DNA of 11,693 bases from Proteobacteria bacterium SG_bin5. Its GTDB lineage: Bacteria > Pseudomonadota > Alphaproteobacteria > Sphingomonadales > Sphingomonadaceae. Of the stretch, positions 1 to 10,514 are shown piece after piece. The position numbers and the translations under genes are program-made. Each line of letters opens with the position of its first letter. The first letter of the stretch is position 1. The notes beneath the pieces are model-generated. The model did no database searches and was not told the DNA's origin. It was given only the letters and a program-made list of their open reading frames with translations. The stretch is taken from the NCBI GenBank assembly GCA_002083475.1, contig LWDI01000036.1, positions 1 to 11,693 on the forward strand, given 5' to 3'.

Positions 1-1
1 C

Positions 2-118
2 GCGACGTTGCCGCTCGGCCCGCGCCGCGCGCGGCTGACGCTCGATTGGCGCGCGCGCGTCGCGGGGGGCGCGGCGCCCGGCTCGGGGCCCGCGCTCTCG
101 CTCGGCGCCGATTTCTAG
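2..118 (+). CDS. 3' end of an unidentified protein, possibly an outer-membrane beta-barrel
   Basis: An open frame enters from the left edge and stops at TAG 116-118, giving 38 visible residues that end LSLGADF. A C-terminal Phe preceded by alternating hydrophobic residues is typical of the last strand of outer-membrane beta-barrels, where it serves as the BAM recognition signal; this is the only hint of function. The stop lies 38 bp before the TSUP start on the same strand, and I see no clear terminator hairpin between them, so co-transcription is possible. The fragment is rich in Gly, Ala and Arg and could be a chance open frame in GC-rich DNA. I do not recognise a family. Confidence 0.4.
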   Translation, partial: ATLPLGPRRARLTLDWRARVAGGAAPGSGPALSLGADF

Positions 119-156
119 GTGCCTCGCCGCATCGCCCCGGCTAGGGTGGCGCGCGC

Positions 157-1074
157 ATGGACCTTTATCTTCCCATCGCCAATCTAAGCGTCAACGCGCT
201 GCTCATCATCCTGCTCGGCGGCGGGGTGGGGCTGCTCTCGGGGATGTTCGGGGTGGGCGGCGGCTTTCTCACCACGCCGTTGCTCATCATCTTCGGCATC
301 CCGCCCACGGTCGCCGCCGCCTCGGCCGCGACGCAGGTAACCGGGGCGAGCGTCTCGGGCGTGTTCGCGCATTGGCGCCGTCGCGGGGTGGACGTGAAAA
401 TGGGGCTGGTGATGGTCGCCGGCGGGGTGCTCGGCGCGCTCGTCGGCGCGGCCTTGTTCCGCCTGCTGCAAGCCTATGGCCAAAGCGACACGGTGATCGC
501 GATCCTCTATGTGCTGATGCTCGGCTTCATCGGGGTGACGATGGCGCGGGAATCGATCCAATCGATCGTCGCGCTGCGCAGCGGCAAGCCGCTTCCCGCG
601 CGCAAGCGACGCCATCACCCGCTCGTCGCCGCGCTGCCGATGCGCACGCGTTTCTATGCAAGCGGGCTCTATATCTCGCCGCTCGCGCCGCTGCTGCTGG
701 GGTTTTTCGTCGGCATTTTGACGATTCTGCTCGGGGTCGGCGGCGGGTTCATCCTGGTGCCGGCGATGCTCTATCTGCTCGGCATGGGGGCGACGGTGGT
801 GGTCGGCACCTCCTTGTTCCAAACGCTGTTCGTCACCGCCGCGGCGACGCTCGTCCACGCGCTCACCACCAAGGCGGTCGATCTGGTGCTCGCCGGGCTG
901 CTGCTGGTGGGATCGGTGATCGGCGCGCAGCTCGGCGCGCGCTTCGCGAGCAAGGTGCAGCCCGAATATCTGCGGCTGTTGCTCGCGCTGATCGTGCTGA
1001 CGCTCGCGATCCGCGTCGCGCTCGGGCTGGGCTTTCGCCCCGACGAGATTTACTCGGTCGAGCTCGCGCGGTGA
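157..1074 (+). CDS. TSUP family (TauE/SafE-like) membrane permease
   Basis: A 305-residue integral membrane protein of the TSUP family (sulfite exporter TauE/SafE, old DUF81). Members move small anions or sulfur compounds such as sulfite, sulfoacetate or thiosulfate across the inner membrane; the substrate here cannot be read from sequence. The family's internal duplication is clear: a Gly-rich repeat GMFGVGGGFLTTP at residues 29-41 and its partner LLGVGGGFILVP at 191-202, each inside a hydrophobic segment. About eight hydrophobic segments are split by a basic loop (residues 141-165, with a KRRHH cluster). The ATG at 157 is supported by AGGGTGG at 143-149, 7 nt upstream. The stop codon overlaps the GTG start of the next gene, so the two are probably translated together. 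Family call is firm; direction of transport and substrate are unknown. Confidence 0.92.
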   Translation: MDLYLPIANLSVNALLIILLGGGVGLLSGMFGVGGGFLTTPLLIIFGIPPTVAAASAATQVTGASVSGVFAHWRRRGVDVKMGLVMVAGGVLGALVGAALFRLLQAYGQSDTVIAILYVLMLGFIGVTMARESIQSIVALRSGKPLPARKRRHHPLVAALPMRTRFYASGLYISPLAPLLLGFFVGILTILLGVGGGFILVPAMLYLLGMGATVVVGTSLFQTLFVTAAATLVHALTTKAVDLVLAGLLLVGSVIGAQLGARFASKVQPEYLRLLLALIVLTLAIRVALGLGFRPDEIYSVELAR

Positions 1075-1832
1075 GGCGCTTGGCGCTCGCCGCCGCGCCG
1101 CTGCTGATGGCGCAGGCACCCGCCGCCAAGCCGGTGCTCGTGCCCGACGTATCGCAGCGGCAAATCGACATCAAATATAGCTTCACCGGCGCCGATCTGC
1201 TGTCGTTCGGCGCGATCCTCTACCCCGGCGGGCGCGTGCCCGCCGAGCGCGACGCCGATATCGTGGTGGTGGTGAAAGGGCCGGCGCAACCGATCCTGGT
1301 GCGCGAGAAACAGAAGATCGCCGGGATTTGGGTCAACGCCGCGTCGATGCGTTATCTTTCGGCGCCGAGCTTTTACGCGATCGCCTCGTCCAAGCCGATC
1401 GGCGACTTGCTCGACGAGCGCAGCCGGGCGATTTACGAGCTCGGGCTCGACAGCCTGCAATTGTCGCCCGCGAGCGGCGCCGACACCCGAGCGCAAGACC
1501 GCTTCGCGCGCGGGCTGGTCGATCTGCGCGAGCGCGCGGGGCTTTATTACGAGGCGCCGGGCGCGGTCGAGATCAGCGACGGCGTGCTCTACCGCGCGCG
1601 CATCTCCATTCCCGCGCGCGTGCCGGTGGGTCGCTATACCGCCGAGACGTTCCTGATCCGGCGCGGGCGCGTGCTCGCGGTCGCGGTGCGCGACATCGAT
1701 ATCCGCAAGACCGGCTTCGAACGCTTCGTCGCGCGCCAGGCCGAACGACGCTCCTTCGCTTATGGGCTGACGGCGGTCGCGATGTCGGTGCTGCTCGGCT
1801 GGGCGGCGGGGTGGCTCGCGCGACGGGGGTGA
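1071..1832 (+). CDS. Alph_Pro_TM / TIGR02186 family membrane-anchored periplasmic protein
   Basis: A 253-residue protein of the alphaproteobacterial family TIGR02186 (Pfam Alph_Pro_TM), function unknown. Residues 1-16 (MRRLALAAAPLLMAQA) form a short signal-like hydrophobic start. Residues 17-228 look like a soluble, beta-rich domain holding the conserved family blocks: FTGADLLSFGA (38-48), IVVVVKGP (64-71), IAGIWVNAASMRY (83-95) and PSFYAIAS (99-106), then GRYTAETFLIRRG (187-199). A single membrane helix follows (about 229-249) with a short basic tail, so the bulk probably faces the periplasm. The GTG at 1071 is chosen because it begins with the signal sequence, gives the usual family length and overlaps the TSUP stop in GTGA; no strong Shine-Dalgarno is seen, which fits translational coupling. 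The longer same-frame opening from 372 runs inside the TSUP gene and is not the gene start. The pairing suggests an accessory subunit for the permease, which is inference. Confidence 0.85.
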   Translation: MRRLALAAAPLLMAQAPAAKPVLVPDVSQRQIDIKYSFTGADLLSFGAILYPGGRVPAERDADIVVVVKGPAQPILVREKQKIAGIWVNAASMRYLSAPSFYAIASSKPIGDLLDERSRAIYELGLDSLQLSPASGADTRAQDRFARGLVDLRERAGLYYEAPGAVEISDGVLYRARISIPARVPVGRYTAETFLIRRGRVLAVAVRDIDIRKTGFERFVARQAERRSFAYGLTAVAMSVLLGWAAGWLARRG

Positions 1833-1836
1833 CGCC

Positions 1837-2208
1837 TCAGAACAGCCGCCCGCCGTCGGGCACAGCCGCGCTCGGGCGCACCAGTACCACCCGCCCCTCG
1901 GCATCGGGAAAGCCGAGCGTCAGCACTTCGGACAGGAATTTGCCGATCTGGCGCGGCGGGAAGTTGACCACCGCCGCCACTTGCGTGCCCGGCAACTCGT
2001 CGAGCCGATAAAGCTCGGTGATCTGCGCCGAGCTTTTGCGCCGCCCGATCACGGGGCCGAAATCGATCAGCAACTTATAGGCGGGCTTGCGCGCCTCCGG
2101 GAAAGCATGCGCTTCGACGATCGTGCCGACGCGCACGTCGACCCGCAGCCAATCGTCGAAGCCGATCACCGGCGCGGCGGGAGCGGCGGGGTCATGCTCG
2201 GCGTGCAT
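1837..2208 (-). CDS. CsaA-like tRNA-binding (EMAP-II/OB-fold) protein
   Basis: A 123-residue single-domain protein matching the stand-alone tRNA-binding family (Pfam tRNA_bind, CsaA type), a dimeric OB fold related to the C-terminal domain of some MetRS and to EMAP-II. Family signatures are visible: VDVRVGTIVEAHAFPEARKP (residues 23-42), KLLIDFG (45-51), RKSSAQIT (57-64), and VAAVVNFPPRQIG (77-89) followed by FLSEVLTLG (91-99). The length is a little over the typical 110 residues because of an Ala/Pro-rich N-terminal extension of about 16. CsaA has been described as a chaperone-like, tRNA-binding protein; the true role is unclear. The start ATG overlaps the stop of the upstream GST-like gene as TGATG, with no separate Shine-Dalgarno, so translation is probably coupled. 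Its stop lies 4 bp from that of the converging Alph_Pro_TM gene. Confidence 0.87.
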   Translation of the reverse strand: MHAEHDPAAPAAPVIGFDDWLRVDVRVGTIVEAHAFPEARKPAYKLLIDFGPVIGRRKSSAQITELYRLDELPGTQVAAVVNFPPRQIGKFLSEVLTLGFPDAEGRVVLVRPSAAVPDGGRLF

Positions 2209-2879
2209 CAGAAATCGACATTGTCGTAATGGGCGGGGGGCGGGATGCCCTCCATCCGTTCGGAGAGCAACGGGCGGAAGCTCGGCCGGCTCTTGAACCC
2301 GCGATACCAGCGCGCGGTTTGTTCGTGATTCTTCCAATCGATCCCGCCCAGATAATCGGCGACCGAAATCTGCGCGGCGGCGGCGAGATCGGCGAGCGTC
2401 ATCGTCGCGCCGCCGATCCAGGTGCGGTGATCGAGCAGATAATCGACATAATCGAGATGCGCGACCGCCGCCTTCATCGCCTCGCGCAGCACGCGCGCAT
2501 CGGGGGTGGCGCGGTGGACGAGCCGCTTGATCATCCGCTCGTGGAGCAAGGGCGCGGTGACGTCGCGGAAGAAGAGCTGGTCGAACCACGCGACCAGCCG
2601 GCGAGTTTCGGCGCGATTGGCGGCGGTGCCGTTGATCAGCGCGGCTTTTTCGACCATTTCCTCGAAATATTCGCAAATCGCGAGCGAATCGATCAGCGTG
2701 ACGCCGCGCTCGGCATCGACCATCACCGGCGTCTGCGCGGCGGGGTTGAGATCGACGAACTCGTCGCGCCGCTGCCAGGGCGATTCGCGCACCAGCTCAT
2801 AGCCCACGCCCTTCTCGCCGAGCAGCAGCCGGACCTTGCGCGAGAAAGGACAGAGCGGGAATTGATAGAGCTGCCACAT
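2208..2879 (-). CDS. GST-fold protein, possible FzlA (FtsZ-binding) orthologue
   Basis: A 223-residue protein with the two-domain GST fold. The thioredoxin-like N-terminal domain (residues 1-77) has CPFSRKVRLLL (10-20), the cis-Pro segment QTPVMVD (49-55) and DSLAICEYFEE (64-74), which replaces the usual (E/Q)S glutathione-binding pair with Asp-Ser. The helical C-terminal domain includes WIGGATMTLADLAAAAQI (154-171), the usual second-domain N-cap motif. The end, FKSRPSFRPLLSERM then PPPAHYDNVDF, recalls FzlA, a GST homologue that binds FtsZ in Caulobacter and does not need glutathione; this is a memory-based match. The ATG at 2879 is chosen because the frame upstream encodes no GST sequence and MWQLYQFPLCPFSRKVR is the family start; only a run of G lies upstream as ribosome binding site. 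It is first in a coupled pair with the CsaA-like gene and divergent from vapB. Confidence 0.85.
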   Translation of the reverse strand: MWQLYQFPLCPFSRKVRLLLGEKGVGYELVRESPWQRRDEFVDLNPAAQTPVMVDAERGVTLIDSLAICEYFEEMVEKAALINGTAANRAETRRLVAWFDQLFFRDVTAPLLHERMIKRLVHRATPDARVLREAMKAAVAHLDYVDYLLDHRTWIGGATMTLADLAAAAQISVADYLGGIDWKNHEQTARWYRGFKSRPSFRPLLSERMEGIPPPAHYDNVDF

Positions 2880-2911
2880 GCCCCCCGGATAGGCGAAGCG
2901 ACCGCGCACGG

Positions 2912-2941
2912 GAAGGCGTTGTAGGGGTGGCGCCCGCCTTC
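2912..2941. promoter_or_regulatory. Inverted repeat around the vapBC promoter, candidate autoregulatory operator
   Basis: GAAGGCG at 2912-2918 and its exact complement CGCCTTC at 2935-2941 form a 7-bp inverted repeat with centres 23 bp apart, about two helical turns. The left arm ends right before the candidate -35 box and the right arm ends right before the candidate -10 box. VapB-type antitoxins, alone or with VapC, commonly repress their own promoter by binding inverted repeats like this. The position also allows control of the divergent GST gene. The binding role is inferred. Confidence 0.5.
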
Positions 2942-2947
2942 TATATT
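2919..2947 (+). promoter_or_regulatory. Candidate sigma-70-type promoter for vapBC
   Basis: TTGTAG (2919-2924) and TATATT (2942-2947) are separated by 17 nt. The -10 box matches consensus at five of six positions; the -35 at three of six. A start near 2954 would leave a leader of under 20 nt before the vapB ATG. TATATT stands out in its GC-rich surroundings. Confidence 0.4.
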
Positions 2948-2970
2948 CGCGGGGCGAGAGGGATGACGCG

Positions 2971-3249
2971 ATGGCGCTCACGATCAGGGATGCCGAAACC
3001 GACGCGCTGGTGCGGCGCTATGCGACGCTGAAAGGCGTGAGCCCGGCCCAGGCGGTGCGCGACGCGGTCGCGGCCGCGCTCGCGCGAGAAGGCGAGGTGG
3101 CGGAACCGTCCGACGCGGTCCAAGACGGCGCGCACGAAGGTTTCGCCGAGCGCCTGCGGCGCGCGCAAGAGGCGTTCAAGCCTTTCCGGGGAATCCCCTT
3201 CGATGCCGACGCCATCATCGGTTATAACGAGCACGGCGTGCCGGAGTGA
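2971..3249 (+). CDS. vapB: VapB-type antitoxin (PSK_trans_fac / Rv0623 family)
   Basis: A 92-residue antitoxin expected to neutralise the VapC ribonuclease made from the next gene and to repress the operon. The N-terminal part, MALTIRDAETDALVRRYATL (1-20) followed by KGVSPAQAVRDAVAAALARE (21-40), is the short DNA-binding dimer module of this family. The middle is acidic and probably flexible (41-57). The C-terminal segment FAERLRRAQEAF (58-69) and the ending IIGYNEHGVPE (82-92) match the family's toxin-wrapping tail, usually LGYDEHGLP. GAGAGGGA at 2956-2963 is the ribosome binding site, 7 nt before the ATG. An ATG at 2963 is in another frame and was not used. The stop overlaps the GTG of vapC by 4 nt, the standard antitoxin-first arrangement. 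Confidence 0.87.
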   Translation: MALTIRDAETDALVRRYATLKGVSPAQAVRDAVAAALAREGEVAEPSDAVQDGAHEGFAERLRRAQEAFKPFRGIPFDADAIIGYNEHGVPE

Positions 3250-3641
3250 TCGCGGTCGATAGTTCGGCGATCGTCGCGGTGCTGCTCGACGAGCCCGAAG
3301 CGCCGCGCATCGCCCGATTGTTGCTTGATAGCCCCCTCCTTTTGATCGGCGCGCCGACGGTGTTCGAATTGACGATGGTGATGCGCGGCATCGGCGGGCC
3401 GGCGCGCGCTGCGACCGCGCTCGCCATGGTCTCGGGCGAGCCTTTCCGCCTCGTCCCGTTCGACGAACGCCACCTTACCGCCGCGCATGACGCCTTCGCC
3501 CGCTTCGGCAAGGGCATTCACCCCGCGCGCCTGAACTTCGGCGACTGCATGGCCTATGCCGTCGCCCAGGTCGCCGGCTGCCCGTTGCTCTACAAGGGCC
3601 AGGATTTCGCGCGGACCGACATCGCCTCGGCGCTCGGCTGA
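3246..3641 (+). CDS. vapC: VapC-type PIN-domain ribonuclease toxin
   Basis: A 131-residue PIN-domain toxin. VapC proteins are Mg/Mn-dependent endoribonucleases that cut tRNA or rRNA at specific sites and stop translation when the antitoxin is lost; the target here is not predictable. The acidic metal-binding residues are all present: D5 in VDSSAI, E41 in FELTMV, D100 in NFGDCMAYA, and D120 in KGQDF, so the enzyme looks intact. The GTG start at 3246 overlaps the vapB stop as GTGA, implying translational coupling that keeps toxin output tied to antitoxin output. The stop is 3 bp from the 3' end of the converging gltB, leaving no room for a terminator between them. Toxin identity is strong because of the cognate antitoxin and the four acidic residues. 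Confidence 0.92.
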   Translation: MIAVDSSAIVAVLLDEPEAPRIARLLLDSPLLLIGAPTVFELTMVMRGIGGPARAATALAMVSGEPFRLVPFDERHLTAAHDAFARFGKGIHPARLNFGDCMAYAVAQVAGCPLLYKGQDFARTDIASALG

Positions 3642-3644
3642 GCC

Positions 3645-8146
<4,502 letters not shown>

Positions 8147-8150
<4 letters not shown>

Positions 8151-9541
8151 GCGGCGCGCTCCAGCGGGGCTTGCGCGGCGAGCCAGGCGTTCATCTTCGT
8201 GGCCACTTCGCGCCCGTCGCGGATCGCCCAGACGACCAGGCTCGCGCCGCGCACGATATCGCCGGCCGCGAACACGCCGGGCAGGCTCGTCATCATCGTC
8301 GCCGGCGCGACGATGATCGTGCCCCAGCGCGTCACCCGCAGCTCGGCGGCGCCGAAGGCGAGCGGCAGATCCTCGGGATCGAAGCCGAGCGCGGCGATCA
8401 CCAGATCGGCGTCGAGCGCGCAATCGCCGGCCGCGCCGGGTTCGGGGCGGCGACGCCCGCTCGCGTCGGGGTCGCCGAGCCGCATCGCGCGCGCGCGCAC
8501 TTGTCCCGGCTCGACCGCGCTCGGCGCCGAGAGCCAGAGGAACTCGACCCCTTCTTCCTCGGCATGGGCGACTTCGCGCTGGCTGCCGGGCATGTTGGCG
8601 CGGTCGCGGCGATAGAGGCAGCGCACCGAGGCCGCGCCCTGGCGCACGGCGGTGCGCACGCAATCCATCGCGGTGTCGCCGCCGCCGATCACCACCACCC
8701 GCTTGCCCGCGGCATCGAACGCCTCCGGCAAGGGCGCGCCGAAATCGGCGCGGTTCGACGCGATGAGATAATCGAGCGCGGCGACCGCGCTGTCCGCGCC
8801 CGGCACGCCTAGCGGCTTGGCGCGATAGACGCCGGTCGCGATCAGCAGCGCGTCGTGGCGCGCGCGCAAGGCAGCGAGCTCGGCGTCGCGCCCGACCTCG
8901 AAGCCCAAGTGGAAGACGATGCCGCTCGCCGCCAGCCGATCGAGCCGGCGCGTGACCACCGGCTTTTCGAGCTTGAAGCCGGGAATGCCATAGGTCAGCA
9001 ACCCCCCGGCGCGGTCGTGACGATCATAGACATGGACCTCGTGCCCGGCGGCGCGCAGATATTCGGCCGCCGTCAGCCCCGCCGGCCCCGCGCCGATGAT
9101 GCCGATCGAGCGCCCGCTGGCCGGCCCGGGCGCGAGCGGCGCGACCCAGCCCTGGTCCCAGGCACTATCGGTGATGAATTTTTCGACCGCGCCGATCGTC
9201 ACCGCGCCATGGCCTGAAAATTCGATCACGCAATTGCCTTCGCACAGCCGGTCCTGCGGGCAGATGCGCCCGCAAATCTCCGGCATGGTCGAGGTGGCGT
9301 TGGAGAGCTCATAGGCCTCGCGCAGCCGCCCCTCCGCCGCCAGGCGCAGCCAATCGGGGATGTGATTGTGCAACGGGCAATGCACCGCGCAATAGGGCAC
9401 GCCACATTGCGAGCAACGCGCGGCTTGCGCGGCGCCTTCCTCGGGCGTGAAGGGCGCGGCGATCTCGTGGAAATCGCGCGTGCGCGCCTCGGCGGGGCGC
9501 TTGGGGGGATAGGCTTGGGGGCGGTCGACGAAATCGAGCAT
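8147..9541 (-). CDS. gltD: Glutamate synthase (NADPH) small (beta) subunit
   Basis: The 464-residue beta subunit, a flavoprotein that takes electrons from NADPH to FAD and passes them through 4Fe-4S clusters to GltB. The N-terminal cluster domain has two Cys groups: C43, C46, C51, C55 and C90, C94, C100, C104. The FAD-binding dinucleotide fold has IGIIGAGPAGLTAAEYL (146-162) and the FAD-closing motif VFAAGDIVRGASLVVWAI (423-440). The NAD(P)-binding fold has VVVIGGGDTAMDCVRTAV (282-299), followed by YRRDRANMPG (310-319). Length is normal. The ATG at 9541 gives the expected N-terminus, although no Shine-Dalgarno is obvious before it. It is first in the operon and overlaps gltB by 4 nt, the reverse of the gltB-gltD order in E. 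coli. Regulation probably acts through the AT-rich region upstream. GltD-like paralogues exist, but adjacency to gltB settles the call. Confidence 0.97.
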
Positions 9542-9560
9542 GGCGCAGCTTTATGCCGCG

Positions 9561-9629
9561 CTTACCCACGAGTCACGTAAGTTTATTGCGATAGGTAAGA
9601 GTAAATTACCTATTTTCGCCGCTGTTACC
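9561..9629. promoter_or_regulatory. Cluster of TTACC/GGTAA half-sites upstream of gltD
   Basis: Five copies of one short motif in either orientation fall within 69 bp: TTACC at 9562-9566, a GTAAG variant at 9577-9581, GGTAA at 9594-9598, TTACC at 9606-9610 and TTACC at 9625-9629. The stretch is much richer in A and T than its surroundings and lies 20-90 bp before the gltD start, where promoter and operator sites are expected. I could not place a convincing -35/-10 pair. A regulator binding several half-sites is inferred; its family is not evident. Confidence 0.45.
9591..9613. promoter_or_regulatory. Perfect 8-bp dyad upstream of gltD, candidate operator
   Basis: ATAGGTAA (9591-9598) and TTACCTAT (9606-9613) are exact reverse complements separated by 7 nt (GAGTAAA). 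The centre is about 61 bp before the gltD start codon. It could be the binding site of a dimeric regulator of the gltDB operon or, if transcribed, a weak AU-rich hairpin. A stem this AU-rich without a U-run after it is a poor terminator, so an operator is the better reading. Confidence 0.5.
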
Positions 9630-9680
9630 GCGCGCTTCGCCGTGCATCCGCCCGGTTTTTGCAAATAACGCTCATAACAA

Positions 9681-9695
9681 GGTCCGAAGCGGGCC
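9681..9695 (-). terminator. Weak hairpin just after uppP
   Basis: On the minus strand GGCCCG and CGGACC can pair around a 3-nt loop with one C-A mismatch, followed by TTGTTAT. The structure touches the last base of the uppP stop codon. It is short and imperfect, and the U-tract is broken, so it is at best a weak intrinsic terminator between uppP and gltD. Confidence 0.25.
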
Positions 9696-10504
9696 TATCG
9701 CGAGAACAGCCACAGCAAGGCGCCCGCGCCGAGCGCGATCCGATACCAAGCGAAAGGCGCGAAGCCGCGCTTGCCGACGATGGTGATGAACCAGCGCACC
9801 ACCACCACCGCGACCACGAACGCCACCGCCGCGCCGATCGCGATCGCGCCGAGCCCGACGCCCTGCCCGCTCGCCAGCGCGTCGCGGTGCTTATAGAGTT
9901 GATAAGCCGTCGCCCCGGTGAGCGTCGGCAGGCCGAGGAAAAAGCTGAACTCGGCGGCCGTCCGCCGCTCGACCCCCAGCAGCAACCCGCCGAGGATCGT
10001 CGACGCCGAGCGGCTCACCCCCGGAATCAGCGCCAGGCATTGGATCGCCCCGATCCCCACTGCGGTGCCGAGCGGAATCTCGGCGATGCCGCGCACCGAC
10101 CCCGGTTTCGCGACGCGCTCGACCGCGAGGATCGCGACGCCGCCGATCAGCAGCGCCCAGGCCGCCGTCGCCGCGCTCCCGAGCAGCGCCTCGATCGCAT
10201 CGTGCAGCACCACCCCCAGCGCCGCCGCCGGCAGAAAGGCGACCACGACGTTGCGCGTGAAGCGCCACGCCGCCGCCTCGCCGCGCACCATCCCGCTCGC
10301 GACGGTGAGGCAGGTGCGCCAGTAAAGCGCGACGATCGCCAGGATCGCGCCCGGCTGGATCGCGATGTTGAACAGCTCCCAATAAGCCGGATCATAGCCC
10401 AGGAAGCGCGCGGCGAGGATCAAATGGCCGGTCGAGGAGACGGGCAGGAATTCGGTCACCCCCTCGACGATGCCGAGGAGAATGATGGTGAGGAGTTCGG
10501 TCAC
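9695..10504 (-). CDS. uppP: Undecaprenyl-diphosphate phosphatase (BacA family)
   Basis: A 269-residue inner-membrane enzyme that removes a phosphate from undecaprenyl pyrophosphate so the lipid carrier can be reused for peptidoglycan and other envelope polymers; overexpression of the family gives bacitracin resistance. Both active-site motifs are intact: EGVTEFLPVSSTGH (residues 14-27, with E14, E18 and H27 matching the catalytic Glu/Glu/His of E. coli UppP) and PGVSRSAST (161-169, with R165). The rest is strongly hydrophobic with about eight membrane segments. The GTG at 10504 is chosen because it gives the family N-terminus and because AGGA at 10511-10514, overlapping the upstream TAG stop, sits 6 nt before it. 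The frame stays open upstream, but that stretch lies in the neighbouring gene and is not family-like. It is second in an operon with the NDUFA9-like gene, with an 8-nt gap. Confidence 0.96.
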   Translation of the reverse strand: MTELLTIILLGIVEGVTEFLPVSSTGHLILAARFLGYDPAYWELFNIAIQPGAILAIVALYWRTCLTVASGMVRGEAAAWRFTRNVVVAFLPAAALGVVLHDAIEALLGSAATAAWALLIGGVAILAVERVAKPGSVRGIAEIPLGTAVGIGAIQCLALIPGVSRSASTILGGLLLGVERRTAAEFSFFLGLPTLTGATAYQLYKHRDALASGQGVGLGAIAIGAAVAFVVAVVVVRWFITIVGKRGFAPFAWYRIALGAGALLWLFSR

Positions 10505-10510
10505 GAAATT

Positions 10511-10514
10511 TCCT
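10511..10514 (-). promoter_or_regulatory. Ribosome binding site of uppP inside the upstream stop
   Basis: AGGA on the minus strand shares its first two bases with the TAG stop codon (10513-10515) of the NDUFA9-like gene and lies 6 nt before the GTG of uppP. It decides the GTG start and suggests that a ribosome ending on the first gene can restart on uppP. Confidence 0.65.

Noticed and set aside
184..1119. A 311-codon minus-strand open frame opposite the TSUP gene
   Set aside because: Highly charged, Arg/Glu/His-rich translation typical of an antisense shadow of a membrane-protein gene.
8151..8663. Extension of gltB by 171 codons upstream of 8150
   Set aside because: This stretch lies inside gltD in another frame, is Arg/Ala-rich with no homology, and would place the catalytic Cys almost 200 residues in. 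The ATG at 8150 puts the Cys at residue 22.
9618..9665. A possible sigma-54 or NtrC site upstream of gltD on the minus strand (around TGCACG)
   Set aside because: TGCACG is followed after four bases by AGCG, not the TTGC element, and the leading GG is missing; no NtrC dyad was found.
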